Shown here one piece after another: positions 35,801-48,435 of a stretch of 64,000 nt of DNA. Numbering within the stretch: position 1 is the stretch's first letter; every line of letters starts with the position of its first letter. Origin of the DNA: Ophioderma brevispina (Eukaryota > Echinodermata > Ophiuroidea > Amphilepidida > Ophiodermatidae); contig JAMKCH010019835.1 in NCBI GenBank assembly GCA_023653785.1, forward strand, positions 124,001 through 188,000, in the 5' to 3' direction. The notes under the pieces are model-generated. The model saw nothing but the letters and a program-made list of their open reading frames with translations, was not told the DNA's origin and did not search any database. A program made the position numbers and the translations under genes.

Positions 35801-36481
35801 TAAAAAGCTCAGCAGTTTCGAAAATGTCGGACTCATTTGCACTTGTCATTAAAGGCTGACTCAGAGATTTGCGGAATATATATTTGTGTCGTAAATAGTA
35901 AACTAGAATAAAAGATCCTAACCTAAACCTGCTTACTTCCAGTATAAGAGTATGAAGAGTGCCATAGGATACAGTGGAATTTTCAAAAAAGTTGTGATTT
36001 TCTATATGAAGGAATTCCGATTTGAGCTTTGTGATTATTATTAGGGCCAAGCATTATGATATGCAAAAAAACAAATGTTGGAAAAATTGAGGGCGCCCCT
36101 CTCGTGAAATCTCTGAGTCAGCAGTTAAGTGCAATTGCGCATGTTTGTCTGCGGACCCTGTTGTTTGTTAATTATTGTCATCTAAGTTGTAATTTCGTTG
36201 TTATTACGAAATCTATCATAAACAGTTGCTTCTTTTAGTACAATGGTTAAGATTGGTGCTACAGGCATCTTACTCGGTATAGTACCCAGTGATAAGATAT
36301 CGCCTCTGTACCAAGGGTCACCGATCAAATCTTGACAGGGCCACTGGTTTGGGAATATTTTAGGTACTCATTTCGGTCTTAATTTAAATTAAAATCAGAA
36401 TCACGCTCTCCAACGGTTCATTTACGATGGAAATGAAACAAATTCATTTATAATTTTTTAATGGCAATTTGTCCCTTTAAA
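35801..36481. other. intergenic DNA with a possible tRNA-like remnant
   Basis: No gene was recognised. At about 36237-36345 GTACAATGGTTAAGAT and a later GATCAAATCTTGACAGGG faintly recall an old tRNA-derived repeat, but neither promoter box is intact. Confidence 0.3.
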
Positions 36482-36748
36482 GTTGCCGAACTTAAGCAAC
36501 AAATGTGTCATATTACATGAATATCATGACTCGTACTCATTGCTACTTATAAACAAAAAGGGAGACCGTCAAAAGTGGGAGTCATTTTATTATGAACATA
36601 GTTCTGTTTACCCATAAGGGCATCGTATGGTCTTATCATTTCAGGCGAGTGTTATATAAAAAAAGCTTCTTTCAACCATGCAAAAATACCAATGTGGAAA
36701 AAAAATCTGAGGGCGCAATATTTTCAAAATGTGCCAGTGTCATGTAAG
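36482..36748 (+). mobile_element. TTAA-type transposon, copy C (left-truncated)
   Basis: It matches the right half of the element at 167-1199 (without the SINE), including CAACAAATGTGTC, CTGTTTACCCATAAG, TATATAAAAAAAGCTTC and the terminal AATGTGCCAGTGTCATGTAA. It has the empty SINE site. The left end is missing. Confidence 0.7.
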
Positions 36749-38624
36749 GACAACGTTCTTATTAATAATATTCCTAAAAGTGGTTTCATGATTTAATCAA
36801 AACTACCTGGCCTCACTCATATATTTTTACATTTTCCTAACTTGTATAGTACCTTTCTAAACATGCTCTGGAGGGCCACAAATGGAGATATTGATATGAC
36901 GCCATGGGAATACAGCAACATAGGGCGGTATTCGTTCTCGTCCATACCCTGCCCAAATCTACGTCGAGCCACTGTAGTATTTTCCTTGATACTCTGCCTT
37001 TACCTACTTGACCAATAACAAATTGACATAATAATTTCCATTACTCGGTTTCATTAATTGTAATTGTGTTGGACCTTATTCTACGATTATAACAAATACA
37101 AACGGACATAAAATAAGTAGCGTCAAACTTTGATAATTTAACAACAACTTGCTTCAAGAAATGTAGTAATAGAACAATTTCCTCAAGTTGGTATGTCTTT
37201 ATTTTTGTATACACTTCAATTAGTGTTCATTTCTTTACAATATCAAATATTTCACTTCCATACTCATAAAAAAATTCAATATTTCAATAAGCACATAAGT
37301 ATTGGTCGTGTCACGTCCGTTACCTTTACGTGCTATTGATACCTGCGTTCCTAAATTACTCTAAGTTTGAATTGAAAATGAATTGCTTTGATGATAGCCT
37401 CACTACAATTTAAAATTTTATTTGGACACATTTCTACCACCATAATAACAATGTCTACTTTGTAATATAATTTAGTAATGCAACTGTAACACTTTCCACT
37501 TACTGATCAAGGGTTTCCACTCCCGTTAGTACGCACGGGGGTGCCTATAGCCCCTCCGAAATCTTTTACTGCAATTTTGCAGCGAATATATACCCCATGT
37601 AAGGTCATAAGCAGCACCAAACAGTGTACAACAGTTAGTTTTATTACCTGGGCTCCTGAATTACGGATAAATCCATGATTTTAAAACACACATGATGATC
37701 AAAAATGCAAAAATGCTAATGCAATATTTTTTTTCTATTATTTTCACTTTTAATAGTCTAACGCCTTGTTGCATTCTTCCTTCCATTCATATACAATTCT
37801 GTATCCCAATTAATACAACCCAATTTTTCCCGAGCCCCCACGTCCTCTCTAAGGAAGTATTTACAAATATAATTAGTAGGGCAGTTTTGTGTAACGTGCA
37901 GAGAGGATAGTTTAATTGTTCATTGCACCTAAAACTATTCTACCGCAGCAATATCATTTCGACCTGATTCCTTCTAGTAAATAAGTCAGTGACTTAAACA
38001 GACTTTGCAAAAAGGGGTGCCGAGGCAATTTTCTTGAGGGGGCATTTGTTTTTTTCATGAGACAATGTACAAACGGTCCACTTTTATTTGGGGGGGCTAC
38101 CGGTGGGGGCGAGTTCTGAGCGGGGGCGCCCTCTGCCCACCCTCCCCACCCCTCCCCTCTGGTTGCGTAACTGATAAAATGACAAAACTTGGTCGTAGGC
38201 ATATGCTCTGATTTTAAGATTCCGATACAGTATTTAATGTCCTTTCGACCCTGTTATACTCCTTGTATAATTTGTAACACCTACGTGAGTTGCTTTTGAA
38301 ATGGCTTCCCGATGATAATTTAGGAAACCATCTTAAAAACCACTGATGTCAGACCAGGCTTATTTGGATTTATTTGAATGGGTTTTTTTCACAGCGGCTC
38401 CGAAGATGGTCGGTTACAAAGTATAATTCTGATATCTAAAAAAATGGAACTCTTAATCCCAATAATCCGAGCACAACAAACCTAATCTATTGAAGCCTGT
38501 ATAAAGATTCTAGTGACAAGTCACACGCTAGTAACCGAGGCAAAGTCGCGCATGTGTAGTATAAACATTCGGGTTACTTACCTCAGTATAACCACACCGC
38601 AGCAGTAAAATATGTGGTATATTG
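36749..38624. other. unassigned intergenic DNA
   Basis: No gene was recognised. A G/C-rich patch at about 38020-38170, with TTGCGTAACTGATAAAATG at its right end, resembles the ends of small dispersed transposons but is not delimited. Confidence 0.35.
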
Positions 38625-39735
38625 TATGCCCGCTCCACTATCAAATCTGGCGAGTTTTCCCGCGCATGTCGAGTTTCACGCGCTTGTATCGAGTTTTGTC
38701 CTCGCCATATGTCGCGTGGGCCGTCGCTATCTATCCAGCTTGCCCTCTATACATCGAGTTTTGCTCTCTATATATGGTGAGTTTGACATAATCATGTCCA
38801 GTTTTTAAACCGCTCCACGTATCATCATTGGCGGAGTTTTCCCGCGCAGGTCGAGTTTCACGCGCTGTGTATCGAGTTTTCCTCTCCATCCGGTCGAGTG
38901 TGCAGCGTTTAATATGTCGAGTTTACAGCTCTATCTGTCCATTTGCCCTCCTCCACATCGAGTTTTGCTCTCTATATGTGAGTTTGACCATAAATCAATT
39001 TCCAATTTCACAAAATCTCGACATGATTTTTTTTGTGTATGGTGTAAAAACAAATCATGTCGATTGCTCATGTTGAGAAACAATCATGTCGAGTTTGCTC
39101 ATCTTGAGAAAAAAGTCATGTCGAGTTTTCTCATTTAGAAAAACAATCATGTCGAGTTGCTCATGTTGAGAAAAAAATCATCCATTTTTCACTTTTGAAA
39201 AAAAATCCATGTCATTTTTTTTAAAACTCGGCATGATTTAGTCTGGAACATGATTATTCTGGCATGATTTATGAACTCGCACATAGTTCAAATTGGATAG
39301 GCAGCGCTGTAACTCGACATATAACGCGGTACACTCGATATACAGCGCATGAAACTCGCCCTGATTTGATACGTTGATCGTTCATAATATTGTAACTGTC
39401 ATGCAAACACGTTCCGCGCATTAATTATACCGCAATCAATACGCCCCATTGCATTTCAGTACTCAACTTGGTTCCACTGCCGAAATAGCCATGCACTCTT
39501 TGCCATGGCACCTTATTAAAATTAAATGTCAGTTTGCACATGTTGAAAAAATCATGTCCCATTTTTTTTTTTAAACCGCATATTTATTCTTGGACATGAT
39601 TTATTCTGGACATGATTTATGAAACTCGGCAAATAGAGTTCAACTGAATAGGCAGCGCTGTAAACTCGCACATATACGGGGTAAACTCGATATACAGCCA
39701 TGAAACTCGCCATGCTTTGATCGTGGAGCGTGCCA
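38625..39735. mobile_element. foldback of two direct and two inverted units
   Basis: Units with GGCGAGTTTTCCCGCGCA, GTCGAGTTTCACGCGC and ATCGAGTTTT run forward at about 38648-38790 and 38833-39000. They recur in reverse complement at about 39245-39370 and 39590-39725. The outer ends GCCCGCTCCACTATCAAA and TTTGATCGTGGAGCGTGCC are inverted. The centre (39040-39200) is a small array of ATCATGTCGAGTTK units. The two inverted units belong to a tandem duplication of about 346 bp. No transposase frame. Confidence 0.65.
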
Positions 39736-39885
39736 TCACTATTGTACATGTCCACAACACGGTTCCGCCACATCTAATTATTACACAATCAATACTCCCA
39801 TTGCATTTCTCATTCAACTTTGTTCCACTGCCGGAAAATGGCATGCATATTTGCATTGTCACCTTATTAACATTATATCATCCGT
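39230..39885 (+). repeat. tandem duplication, ~346-bp period
   Basis: Anchors repeat about 346-350 bp apart: TTATGAACTCGCACATAG against TTATGAAACTCGGCAAATAG; AACTCGATATACAGCCATGA against its variant; and CTTGGTTCCACTGCCG against CTTTGTTCCACTGCCG. The second copy runs on into the repeat shared with 21130-21720. Confidence 0.7.
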
Positions 39886-40340
39886 CACCTTGCAATGATT
39901 GACACCTGTGGGTTCAGGACAATGATCTAACTAATACCGACACAGATATTACACCTCACTGTCACATTTACGCGCATAATTTACGAAAATTATTAGAGTA
40001 TTCTTTTCACCTCCTCAATGTCCGGGATTGACTCATTGCGCAACTTTACTAACATAAAAAACACACACAACACATCACAACGCAAAGTCTTCATTTAAAT
40101 TCTGTTTTCATCTTCGATAGGCCTAAGACCATACCGGATTTCCCATTAGCATTGCGCATATAATTTTGACCACCTAGGTTTAAAAGTCTCTCGAACGTCA
40201 TGGACACACGTTGGAGACTTTCAGATCTCCCCAAGCTGTATCCAAATATACGTCACCATTCATATGAGAAGATGAGCGGCGCTCTTCATTGTAAATTTGT
40301 ATTGGAAGAAAGTGTGTACGTGCAGATAGTTAGTTGGCAA
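39886..40340 (+). repeat. dispersed repeat, inverted relative to 21130-21720
   Basis: It carries GGGATTGACTCATTGCGCAA, TTTTGACCACCTAGGTTTAA and TCTCGAACGTCATGGACACA, complementing the left-hand copy in the same order. It directly abuts the tandem duplication, so the full repeat spans roughly 39715-40340. Confidence 0.65.
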
Positions 40341-42699
40341 ACTGCAGCAGTTAAGCCATGTGATCAATTGGAAACAGATGCTTCGGATAGGTAAAAGTAA
40401 CATGATGTATGCCTATTAATATAAAACCTTTCAATATTGTGAACTTAGCTCTAACGTATAGCATAAGAGTGTCTAACACTTTTTCCTTGCAAATGAATAA
40501 AATGTCATCTAATTTCTCTTCCATGATATCGGTGACCATGACCCTATACTCACTGATACATTGACTCCCACAAGTATTCCTGTTATGATATTCAGTACTC
40601 CTCCCCGGTATTAGAGGACAAAGCACTCAGAATTCCTTTTTTTTTGTCTTCTTGTCATGCAACTGAAAAGAGTTCAGGTGTTATCACTGCCCTGATTTAG
40701 ATATAGTTCAACTCACAAAATACTTCGTTCACAATAATTAATCTCGCGCTTTCTATTTACCGTTACTTTTAGCTGGGAAGAAAAATGCAATGGGATATTT
40801 CGTCTTTTTGGTTGTTTTTGAAAGATAAGATCTGAAACCACCTCACCCTTATCGCCTTAGCTGCAGTCAAACGTCCTGTAATCGTTGCTTGAGTATTCAA
40901 GCGGCGAGACTGGAGTATTTAAGATATTTAAAATGATCGTAACCATAGCATCATTCGCAGTTTCGGACACTATCAGTGATCGGAAAGCAGCACCGAACGA
41001 TCAAAAATTTTAATTCGCAAACTAGCTCAAACGTGAATGATAGTCCTAATCCATATTGGTTGTTCCAGAGTGAAATCATCAGAAAGACGAGCATCATTGT
41101 TCACGGATATGACGGCTCTCTCATTACATTTTTCGTAAGTGTCCGTTACAATAAGATAGATATTCACTTTTGTCCTTCTTACGTTTTTTTCGGTTTTATT
41201 ATATCTATGTTTAGATTAGATTTCAAATTAACTACGACTCCTTGCAACTCCGATAGGGGTGGTATTGATATGGAGTTCAATCCCCGGCATGCGAACTAGA
41301 CCTTTGTTGCATTACACAACATAAGTGCCATGGTAACCAAGTTACTGTACATAATGTGGCTTACTGGAAACTGATGCATTCATTCTACAATGGTCTGTAA
41401 ATTTGAATAACTTATGCCATTGTTGGTTGAAGATTTAAAAAATCACGCTTTGGCCAAATCTCTCCCTCTAATAAAGGTTGCACCCTTTTGAGGCCAAAAA
41501 TACCTTCATATGTGTGTATGTGTGCATTGATTATAAATGCATTACTCCACTGCTGTCTGATGCCTGTCCAATCTTGCAGTGTCCAAAGGTAAGTTAGGTT
41601 AAATATAACCGTTTTGAAATAATCTCTGGTGTTTCACCCTGCATACTTCAATTGAACATCCCAGCCTATCCTTAACGATGTGAAATAATTATTTTTTTTG
41701 TCACACTATATTAACGGACTACACTTACTACCACTTGTTCGAGTACCCATAACCCTTTTTCCCTGTGGCCACTTAAACCTAATTCCTCTTACCTCTTATT
41801 GACATATACTTTATAGGGTCTTACACTTGTTACAAAACATGCAAAAATCGGAGTTTGGCCATTTCCTTTCCGTCTGATTTTGGTCGATTTAATAATCACT
41901 GATAGTGCTCTTAAATCGAACAAAAGGCTGTAAACCATTAACAGACTGATTATTTTATATGATTTTTCAGACTTTTGTGTTTTTTCAAACAAAACATAAC
42001 AATCCACATTTTGTCAGAAAACTGATTCCTTCCCCAAGATTGCATGTTAACTTGATCCCTGAACGAATGAGTTAACTGCAACCTTGAAAGACTCAGTTTT
42101 CAGTGATATTTTATCCGGTTTTAATTAGATATCACGTTTCCAGTCGAGGTCAGTTGCAATGTTCAACGCCTTTCTTCTTCATTGTGGTAAGCCCAAGACT
42201 CTTCCTTTAATATAAATTTACATAACACCTGGTAGTCGAGAAACCCTTAGACAAGAAGGCACGGCCTCTGAAGCTTTAAAAGAAACTTACACCCGATGAT
42301 TCAATTGTTCACCCTATCTAACACTCGGAATATTTTTCTTGCAAGTATTCACATTCCGACAAATAACTGTTTGAGGTTATTGCTGGCACACCTCAAAATG
42401 ACATTCCACAAAGGGCAAAGGTTCCAACCTTTTGCTGATTTTTTTTTTTTTTAAATTGGCTGCAAAACCAGATAAATTTACAAAAACGGTCCACTTTTGG
42501 TGTATGAGATGTTCAAAGGTCAAATTAACCGTTTTTAGGTCCACTTTTACAAAAAAAGGTTTTTTTGTCGAGTCCCACACCCCCGCCCCCCTAAATAAAT
42601 CTGCGTACGGCCCTGAGGGAGTATTCTCTCTTCTGACAGGGTGAACTGTAAGAGTCTCTGATGGTGTATTATATTTGATTTTTTGATTTATTGGATAAT
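40341..42699. other. unassigned intergenic DNA
   Basis: No gene was recognised. The 107-codon frame at 40976-41299 lacks a domain. Near 42455-42616 a stretch ending GCGTACGGCCCTG resembles a hAT-type terminus, but its partner was not found. Confidence 0.35.
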
Positions 42700-43035
42700 A
42701 TCCTGCTACCCAAGAACGCTCTAAACGGAGCTTATTTCCATTAGGGTTCCCCTCTCCGTACCCGGAATGGGCAACCAGGGCTAATCAACACTTGTTCCTT
42801 TCGAAACTAACTGTTATATCATCATACAGTTTTACTCCTCTCTTACAATTGGACCGACTTCTCTTAACATCCCTCCGAAGGTCTGGTATTATCATGGTTC
42901 ATTTGGCCCAATCCAACTGAACCCCTGGAGAGGCTAATTCCAATTTCAATCACTAGCTCTTGTACATATTAATTCCATACTTAGCACCCGATTAAATCAC
43001 ATTAAGTACCCAAGCCCGTCGATAGCAACCTGGGA
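42700..43035 (+). repeat. dispersed repeat related to the insert at 57495-57882
   Basis: It shares, in order, CTTAACATCCCTCCGAAGG (57-kb form CTTAACGTCCCCACCCAAGG), the TCATGGTTCATTTGGCCCAA stretch, GAACC with GAGAGGCTAAT, and a final C/G-rich AAGCCCGTCGATAGCAACC segment. In the 57-kb copy this last segment carries a B-box-like word. Both look like diverged copies of one retroposon-like repeat. Confidence 0.5.
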
Positions 43036-45880
43036 CCTCCAGCCCAGGCTATAACCCAGTGGCGTATCCTTGGTGGGGTGGTTTTCGGCGCGCGCCCACT
43101 ATTCATCCTAAAAACATGCAAAATCAGCCTATTTTCGGCTATTTACGTTCCTTCCGCCCCGGGGTCCCCCATAAAAAACAGGTCTTGAGTACGCGGGTTA
43201 ATACCATAAACTGCCGGCCCATTCTTCTCCCATAACTTGGTACGTTTCTCCTCAAACTCTCATTGTAGGGACATTGTTCTGGACTGCTCTTCTTCTACAT
43301 AGCCTTATTATCTGGGAACCTGGGTTCTTGCCAGTCCGCCGATTTTGCTCGTCGAATTTGACTTTGCAGTATGCCTTTAGGGTCTTTTACTCATCAAAAA
43401 ATATATCTTAACATTTAACTATGATACAACCCAAGCATCTACAGGTCATTGCTTCACGAACAATAGAGAGATTGAATGGAAGATCATGGAAAAACCAACT
43501 AATCAGTAATTTTTTAAAAAATACTCTAAACGGTTAAGATACAAGTAGACATTTCATCTACAACATTTGTGTTATACATTGACTCTTGATGGGATGAATC
43601 TGCCGACAAAATAGGGATTCTCAGTGATTAAGTAAATTAAGCTCACACTCAAATTATGGAAGTATGCTCAGTGCCGTTTGTACAAAATAAACAAATCCAG
43701 ACCTTCATGATCTTCTCATCATCACCCCTTTTACGGACGAAGCCTCACTGTTTCCAGCTGGATTTAGGACCTGCCCTGTCCCCGGGAGGGCACTCACATG
43801 CTGAAAGTCGCGGGGATGTGCGGTTTCTGGACTTCAAATAGGCGGGCCGTCGTCTGAGGGAACTCTCAGTTGAAAAGGCGGTCATTTGGTAGGATCTGGC
43901 AAACTTGGGGTACCGGTGGTGTCCCAGTTTATTCAAAGGCGATATGATGCGTGACCCATGAACTCCGACAATGCACCTACAATCATTGCCACCAACCTAC
44001 AAAACATACCTAACAAGCTTCTCTGTGTTTTTGGCTCACCATAAACAAGTCTTTTTTCAGTTTTTTCTACCTAAACACGTGGTGCACTGCATGGCTCGTT
44101 GATAATTCACGACCTCATCTATCTGGCTTTCGCTCTGTCTGCTTTACTCCAATTACAATACTTTTTTGATCATTTGATCTCCCGCGTACATCACAATTTC
44201 CAAATGACGTGATGAAAAAAACACTACCGTTTTCTCTCCTATTTTGCTGTTTTTGACACCTTAACCAACTGTACGCGCGTACATGCCTGTCTCGGACAAA
44301 CAGCACACCACCCTTTTTACCGCGGCTCTCTTGTCACCCGCACCATATCCATCCCCCACCTGAATACAAGTGCCCCCCCCCCCCGGGCTGGTGTCAGTCT
44401 TACTGAGCCTCTCACTTCTTTCTGATAATAAGGGGCGCTCATTCGCGATGGCAACATATCGCTCGTCGCCGTCTGGGCGGGAAAACACTCAGTGTCATTT
44501 GACCTTTAAGAGCAAAACCTACATGTATAAAAACTGTAACAACAAAACCCAGATGTACCCTTTTCCGAGAGCCCAAAAACTGATAATTTGCCCGTAATGC
44601 CTTGCAAAGAAAGGTTTTTACTTTCTAAATGATAGCCTCCATTAGTTACTCCTAGATTTTGAAATACAACTGTCATATGAGTTAATATCATATTATGGTT
44701 TGACATCAATCCAGAAACCGCCATCGAACCCCGGGTGTGACAAAATGCCCGTATGACGGTTTTTCGCCCTGCGGACCCACTTTTTACATACCGTGATTTT
44801 GCATTTTGACCTCTGGAGTTCCATATGCACGCTTTTTCCGCGCCCCCCAGCGACGGATATGCTGAATTTCGTCAGTGACACGAGGGTTTCTGTGAACATG
44901 AAATAGAAATAACATCTTCTCATCCTCCGTGACAAGCTGCATTAAAAATTGGAGGCATCACTGAGATAAAAAGGGGGGTCTTTTAGTGCAGGTTTTAACA
45001 ATCGGCGGTCTTTCATTGACAGTTAAAAAGGGGGGTCTTTCAGTGACACCGGTTTTTTAAAAAGGGGTCAATAGTGCCGCACCTCCCCGTCACCTATTTT
45101 TAGGGAGTGTACCCCCCCCCCCCCCCCCCCCCGGGACCCTTCCACGCTGTCCTAGTGAGGGTTAGATGGGACTCTGGTGCCTAGAGTGGTAAGGGCAGGT
45201 AAGAAACCCGCGAGGATGTCCTACTCTTTTCGATGAGGTCTGTAACTTTTTACGTGCTCAGGATGGACTCCTCTGACACACGGGACCCCACAGCTTTACA
45301 TGATTCTCCGAACCATGAGGCTCCTTGCACCCACTGCATATGCCTTCGTGTACTTGTATCTATACAAATTGCTGATATTGCTGGAATTATATTCTTTTTT
45401 TAAGTGAACGTTTCTTTTGTATTTTTTTAATTCAATAATTACAATTTCCACCAGTTTGACAATCTAAGGGTCAATCAGAATGAGCTTTAAATATCATTTT
45501 CAACGTAAATGTAAGCAAATATAAACAATAACCGATTATGCGTTAAGTATATAGAACGGCGGCTACTACCGAGTGTCCCTTGTTTCTATTCTGGTTCTAT
45601 TATTATTGGAATATTTTTGAAGCGTTAATGCATGTGATTTTGAGGAGAGGTCAAATGAAACAAATAGCAGTAAAACAGCGCACATTGTCTATCAGTATAT
45701 TAAAGTGATTTTAGATAATGATCAAATATAACTCCTTGCTTTCATGATTTATTTTTATTTAAATTGCATAAGGCCACCAACATGGGATTTGAATAGCACT
45801 TATTTAACTGAACACACAAAGGGCCATATAGACACAACATGCTAAATTACAAAATATCCCAATACAAACCCTCTCAGGCA
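43036..45880. other. intergenic DNA with short dispersed-repeat pieces and homopolymers
   Basis: No gene was recognised. A CAGTGGCGTATCC word occurs at 43061. G/C-richer blocks lie at 43735-43925 and 44700-45080, the latter with GGGGGGTCTTT repeated two or three times. C runs lie near 44373-44385 and at 45112-45132. Minus-strand frames in the GC-rich blocks have no recognisable domain. Confidence 0.4.
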
Positions 45881-46205
45881 AGAGTTCCATATGTACCCAG
45901 TGGCGGATTTAAGAGTCAGCAGTGTCAGCAGCTGCTGACAGGCCCCCCCTAAAATATTGCTATCAGGGCCCCCTCAGACAACCCCTATAGTTGCATTGGA
46001 GTGGTATATTGCGTCGTTTCGCGACATTAAAGGGCCCCACCTTAAGCTGCTGACAGGGCCCTTTTCGCCGCTGTATGTACCCCCTTCGGAATTCTACCTG
46101 TAAAAAATTTTTTTTTATTTTTGGCCTTAGGGTTAGGGTATGTGTTAGTGTAAGTCCATAAATAAAAACATTGTTTCCTGTAGAAGGGGGTACATATGGA
46201 ACTCT
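45881..46205. mobile_element. palindromic MITE interrupted by a hAT MITE
   Basis: After removing the insert at 45898-46073 and one copy of its target duplication, the left end reads AGAGTTCCATATGTACCCCC plus TTC. This is the perfect 23-bp complement of the right end at 46183-46205. The uninterrupted element would be about 141 bp. The interior is AT-rich and contains TTAGGGTTAGGGT near 46128. No coding frame. Confidence 0.8.
45898..46073. mobile_element. hAT-type MITE, 176 bp, with 8-bp target duplication
   Basis: The ends are CAGTGGCG and CGCCGCTG (inverted, one mismatch). Subterminal pairs include GCAGCTGCTGACAGGGCCC against the complementary GCTGCTGACAGGGCCC region. The 8-bp direct repeat TATGTACC flanks it exactly at 45890-45897 and 46074-46081. 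CAG-type termini with 8-bp duplications are characteristic of the hAT superfamily. Confidence 0.88.
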
Positions 46206-47615
46206 TTCCCATTCTCATAATCGACTCATACACAGGGTTATTATTCACAAACCCAATCCCTCTACACAAACATGCAATCGCAATCCCATCCATATTTCAC
46301 AAAGAAAATACTGAAATAAAAAAGAAACACAAGCGCCTTCCACAAGCGCACATACATATCACAAAACACATCAATAACAACTTTGTCAAACTTACAACAG
46401 GATATCGAACACTGCTATATTTTTGCAGCCTCTGAATTCCATACTTTTTTTAACTCGATTTTTTAACTCGATTCATCTGATATGTGACCCCGTACCATTC
46501 TTGCGGAGGTGAAAAATTCAATGAGGCGCAGGGACTTCTGTTAATCATTTTATTGAGAACAATGTTAAGGCAATGAAATACAATATAGTGCGTTTCCATA
46601 CATGAATGAAATTGTATTTAGTGGCAGGTGAGTGAGTTAAATGACCGGAGTGTCCTCCAAGATAATCCGGTGTGACACGTGCATTTGAATTCTTTCATTT
46701 TCCCGGTAGACCTAGGTTGACCTTGTTATACCTATCATCATATCATTATTCACTAGTGCTGCACGTACCTGCATGATATAATTTTGATCCAAGACTAATA
46801 GTAAACGTACATATTTTTAGCTGGCCTACACTTTGGAATGAAGTTCTATTGGGAGGGTACATATCAAAGGCTCACCCCTTTCCGACTTATTGGAATAGGT
46901 CCAAAACTCCAGGGGGACGAACGTATCAACGCGAATCGAGTATACATATATTTGCGTTTTCACTTCTTGCCGAGTTTGTTATTATCATTGTGAACTGCTA
47001 TCATTTATATTTACTTTAAACTAAGTGAAAAGGAATATGCATGTGCCTTCATAAATGTGCTCGACACAATATGCTTAGATTTCAAAACCAACGAGATATT
47101 TATATTGTCAACACCTTTCATTAGTCTTTCATGATATTTTGGTTGATACATGGAAAATAATATCAATGCAAAAGTGACTACCATTCATTTCTTCTATACC
47201 TGCAAGCAAAGTGTTTTGGGGAGAGTTCGCATGTGCAATGCAAGTATTCAAATTGGAGCAAATTACAATGATACAAAAAATTACAATTACCAAGCATCTG
47301 CCCAGGAATCGATGGATATTGTTCTAACATAATGTTATCTCCCTTACTATCCCTGGGTTATTTTAGCCTGCGTCGCTCACTTAAAACAAAGATGCCACTT
47401 AAAAGCGAACACTGCAATCAATTTTCTATAATACTTGGCACAATGTCAGCATCTGCTTAATGGCTTTAATCCATTATCTTCAATTTTATAGATTAAAACA
47501 ACTGATTGAATTACGGTCCCTACTGTTTATTTCCAGCGCTAAATTGAATTATAATTTCAACTAATAACTGGAATTGCTCACCAGTTGAATATGGCTTTAA
47601 CTACTCTATTCAGCT
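46206..47615. other. unassigned intergenic DNA
   Basis: No gene was recognised. Confidence 0.4.
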
Positions 47616-47948
47616 GCTTCTATGATATTTGGGCCCGAAATTATGCTCCAGGAGCATATGGTCCAATATGGTCCTGGACCATAAATAATCTGGAGAAATT
47701 TGAATGCACATGCTCAAGGAGCATATGCCAAATATGCTCCTGGAGCAGTATTTGACAGAATATTTCTTCACTGCTCCAGGAGCATATTTACCATATGCTC
47801 CTGGAGCATTGTATATTTAAATATGCTCCAAGAGCATATTCAAATATGCTCGTGGTGAATATTTGACTTAGAATATTTTTCCAGATAATTTAAGCTCCTG
47901 AAGCATATGCTCATGGAGCATAATTTCGGACCAACATCTCATAGAAGC
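47616..47948. mobile_element. foldback array of TATGCTCCWGGAGCATA palindromes
   Basis: Ends are inverted repeats of about 34 bp: GCTTCTATGA, then GGGCCCGAAATTATGCTCC on the left, complemented by GGAGCATAATTTCGGACC and TCATAGAAGC on the right. Between them, about nine copies of a 16-17-bp palindrome ATGCTCCWGGAGCAT or close variants (near 47643, 47668, 47709, 47739, 47771, 47798, 47822, 47845 and 47910) are spaced about 23-65 bp. No coding frame. It can form one large hairpin or many small ones. Confidence 0.8.
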
Positions 47949-48435
47949 CATTCGCCCTTTGCACAGTTCGCCATTTGCAGGTAGAGCCTCGAAATGACAC
48001 TGAAATAAATGAGTGTGTTATATAACAATGCAATCATATTTTTGTAAGTCCATTGGTTTTGTTTAGAAAGAATCGAACCTGATCGAACTATTGAGTAAGT
48101 GTCCCATTCATATAATTGCCAGTCCGAGGCTCTCCCCGCAAATGCCGAAACCGTTCAAAGAGCGAATGGCAGTCAGTCACTAAAAGTTGGATCCCATAGT
48201 AGAGGATATAAATAAGTAATTGTATTGATTTTAAATAAAAAAAATGGGTAAGGGTTTCACATCTCACATGCCATATTGATGAGTTGATCAAGTGCCCAGA
48301 TTCAGCAAATTGTATCAATTGCGTATATATCCGTGTATGCTCGCTTTCACACAATAGTCTATGGGAAAACTGATATCCACGGATATATAATTGTCAGAAT
48401 AATGCTGAACATCAAACGTCTTGACTGTGTAAGTA
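47949..48435. other. unassigned intergenic DNA
   Basis: No gene was recognised. Confidence 0.4.

Noticed and set aside
46128..46140. TTAGGGTTAGGGT as a telomeric insertion
   Set aside because: Only two units, inside the centre of a MITE.
47616..47948. simple microsatellite
   Set aside because: Units are palindromic, irregularly spaced and bounded by distinct inverted ends.
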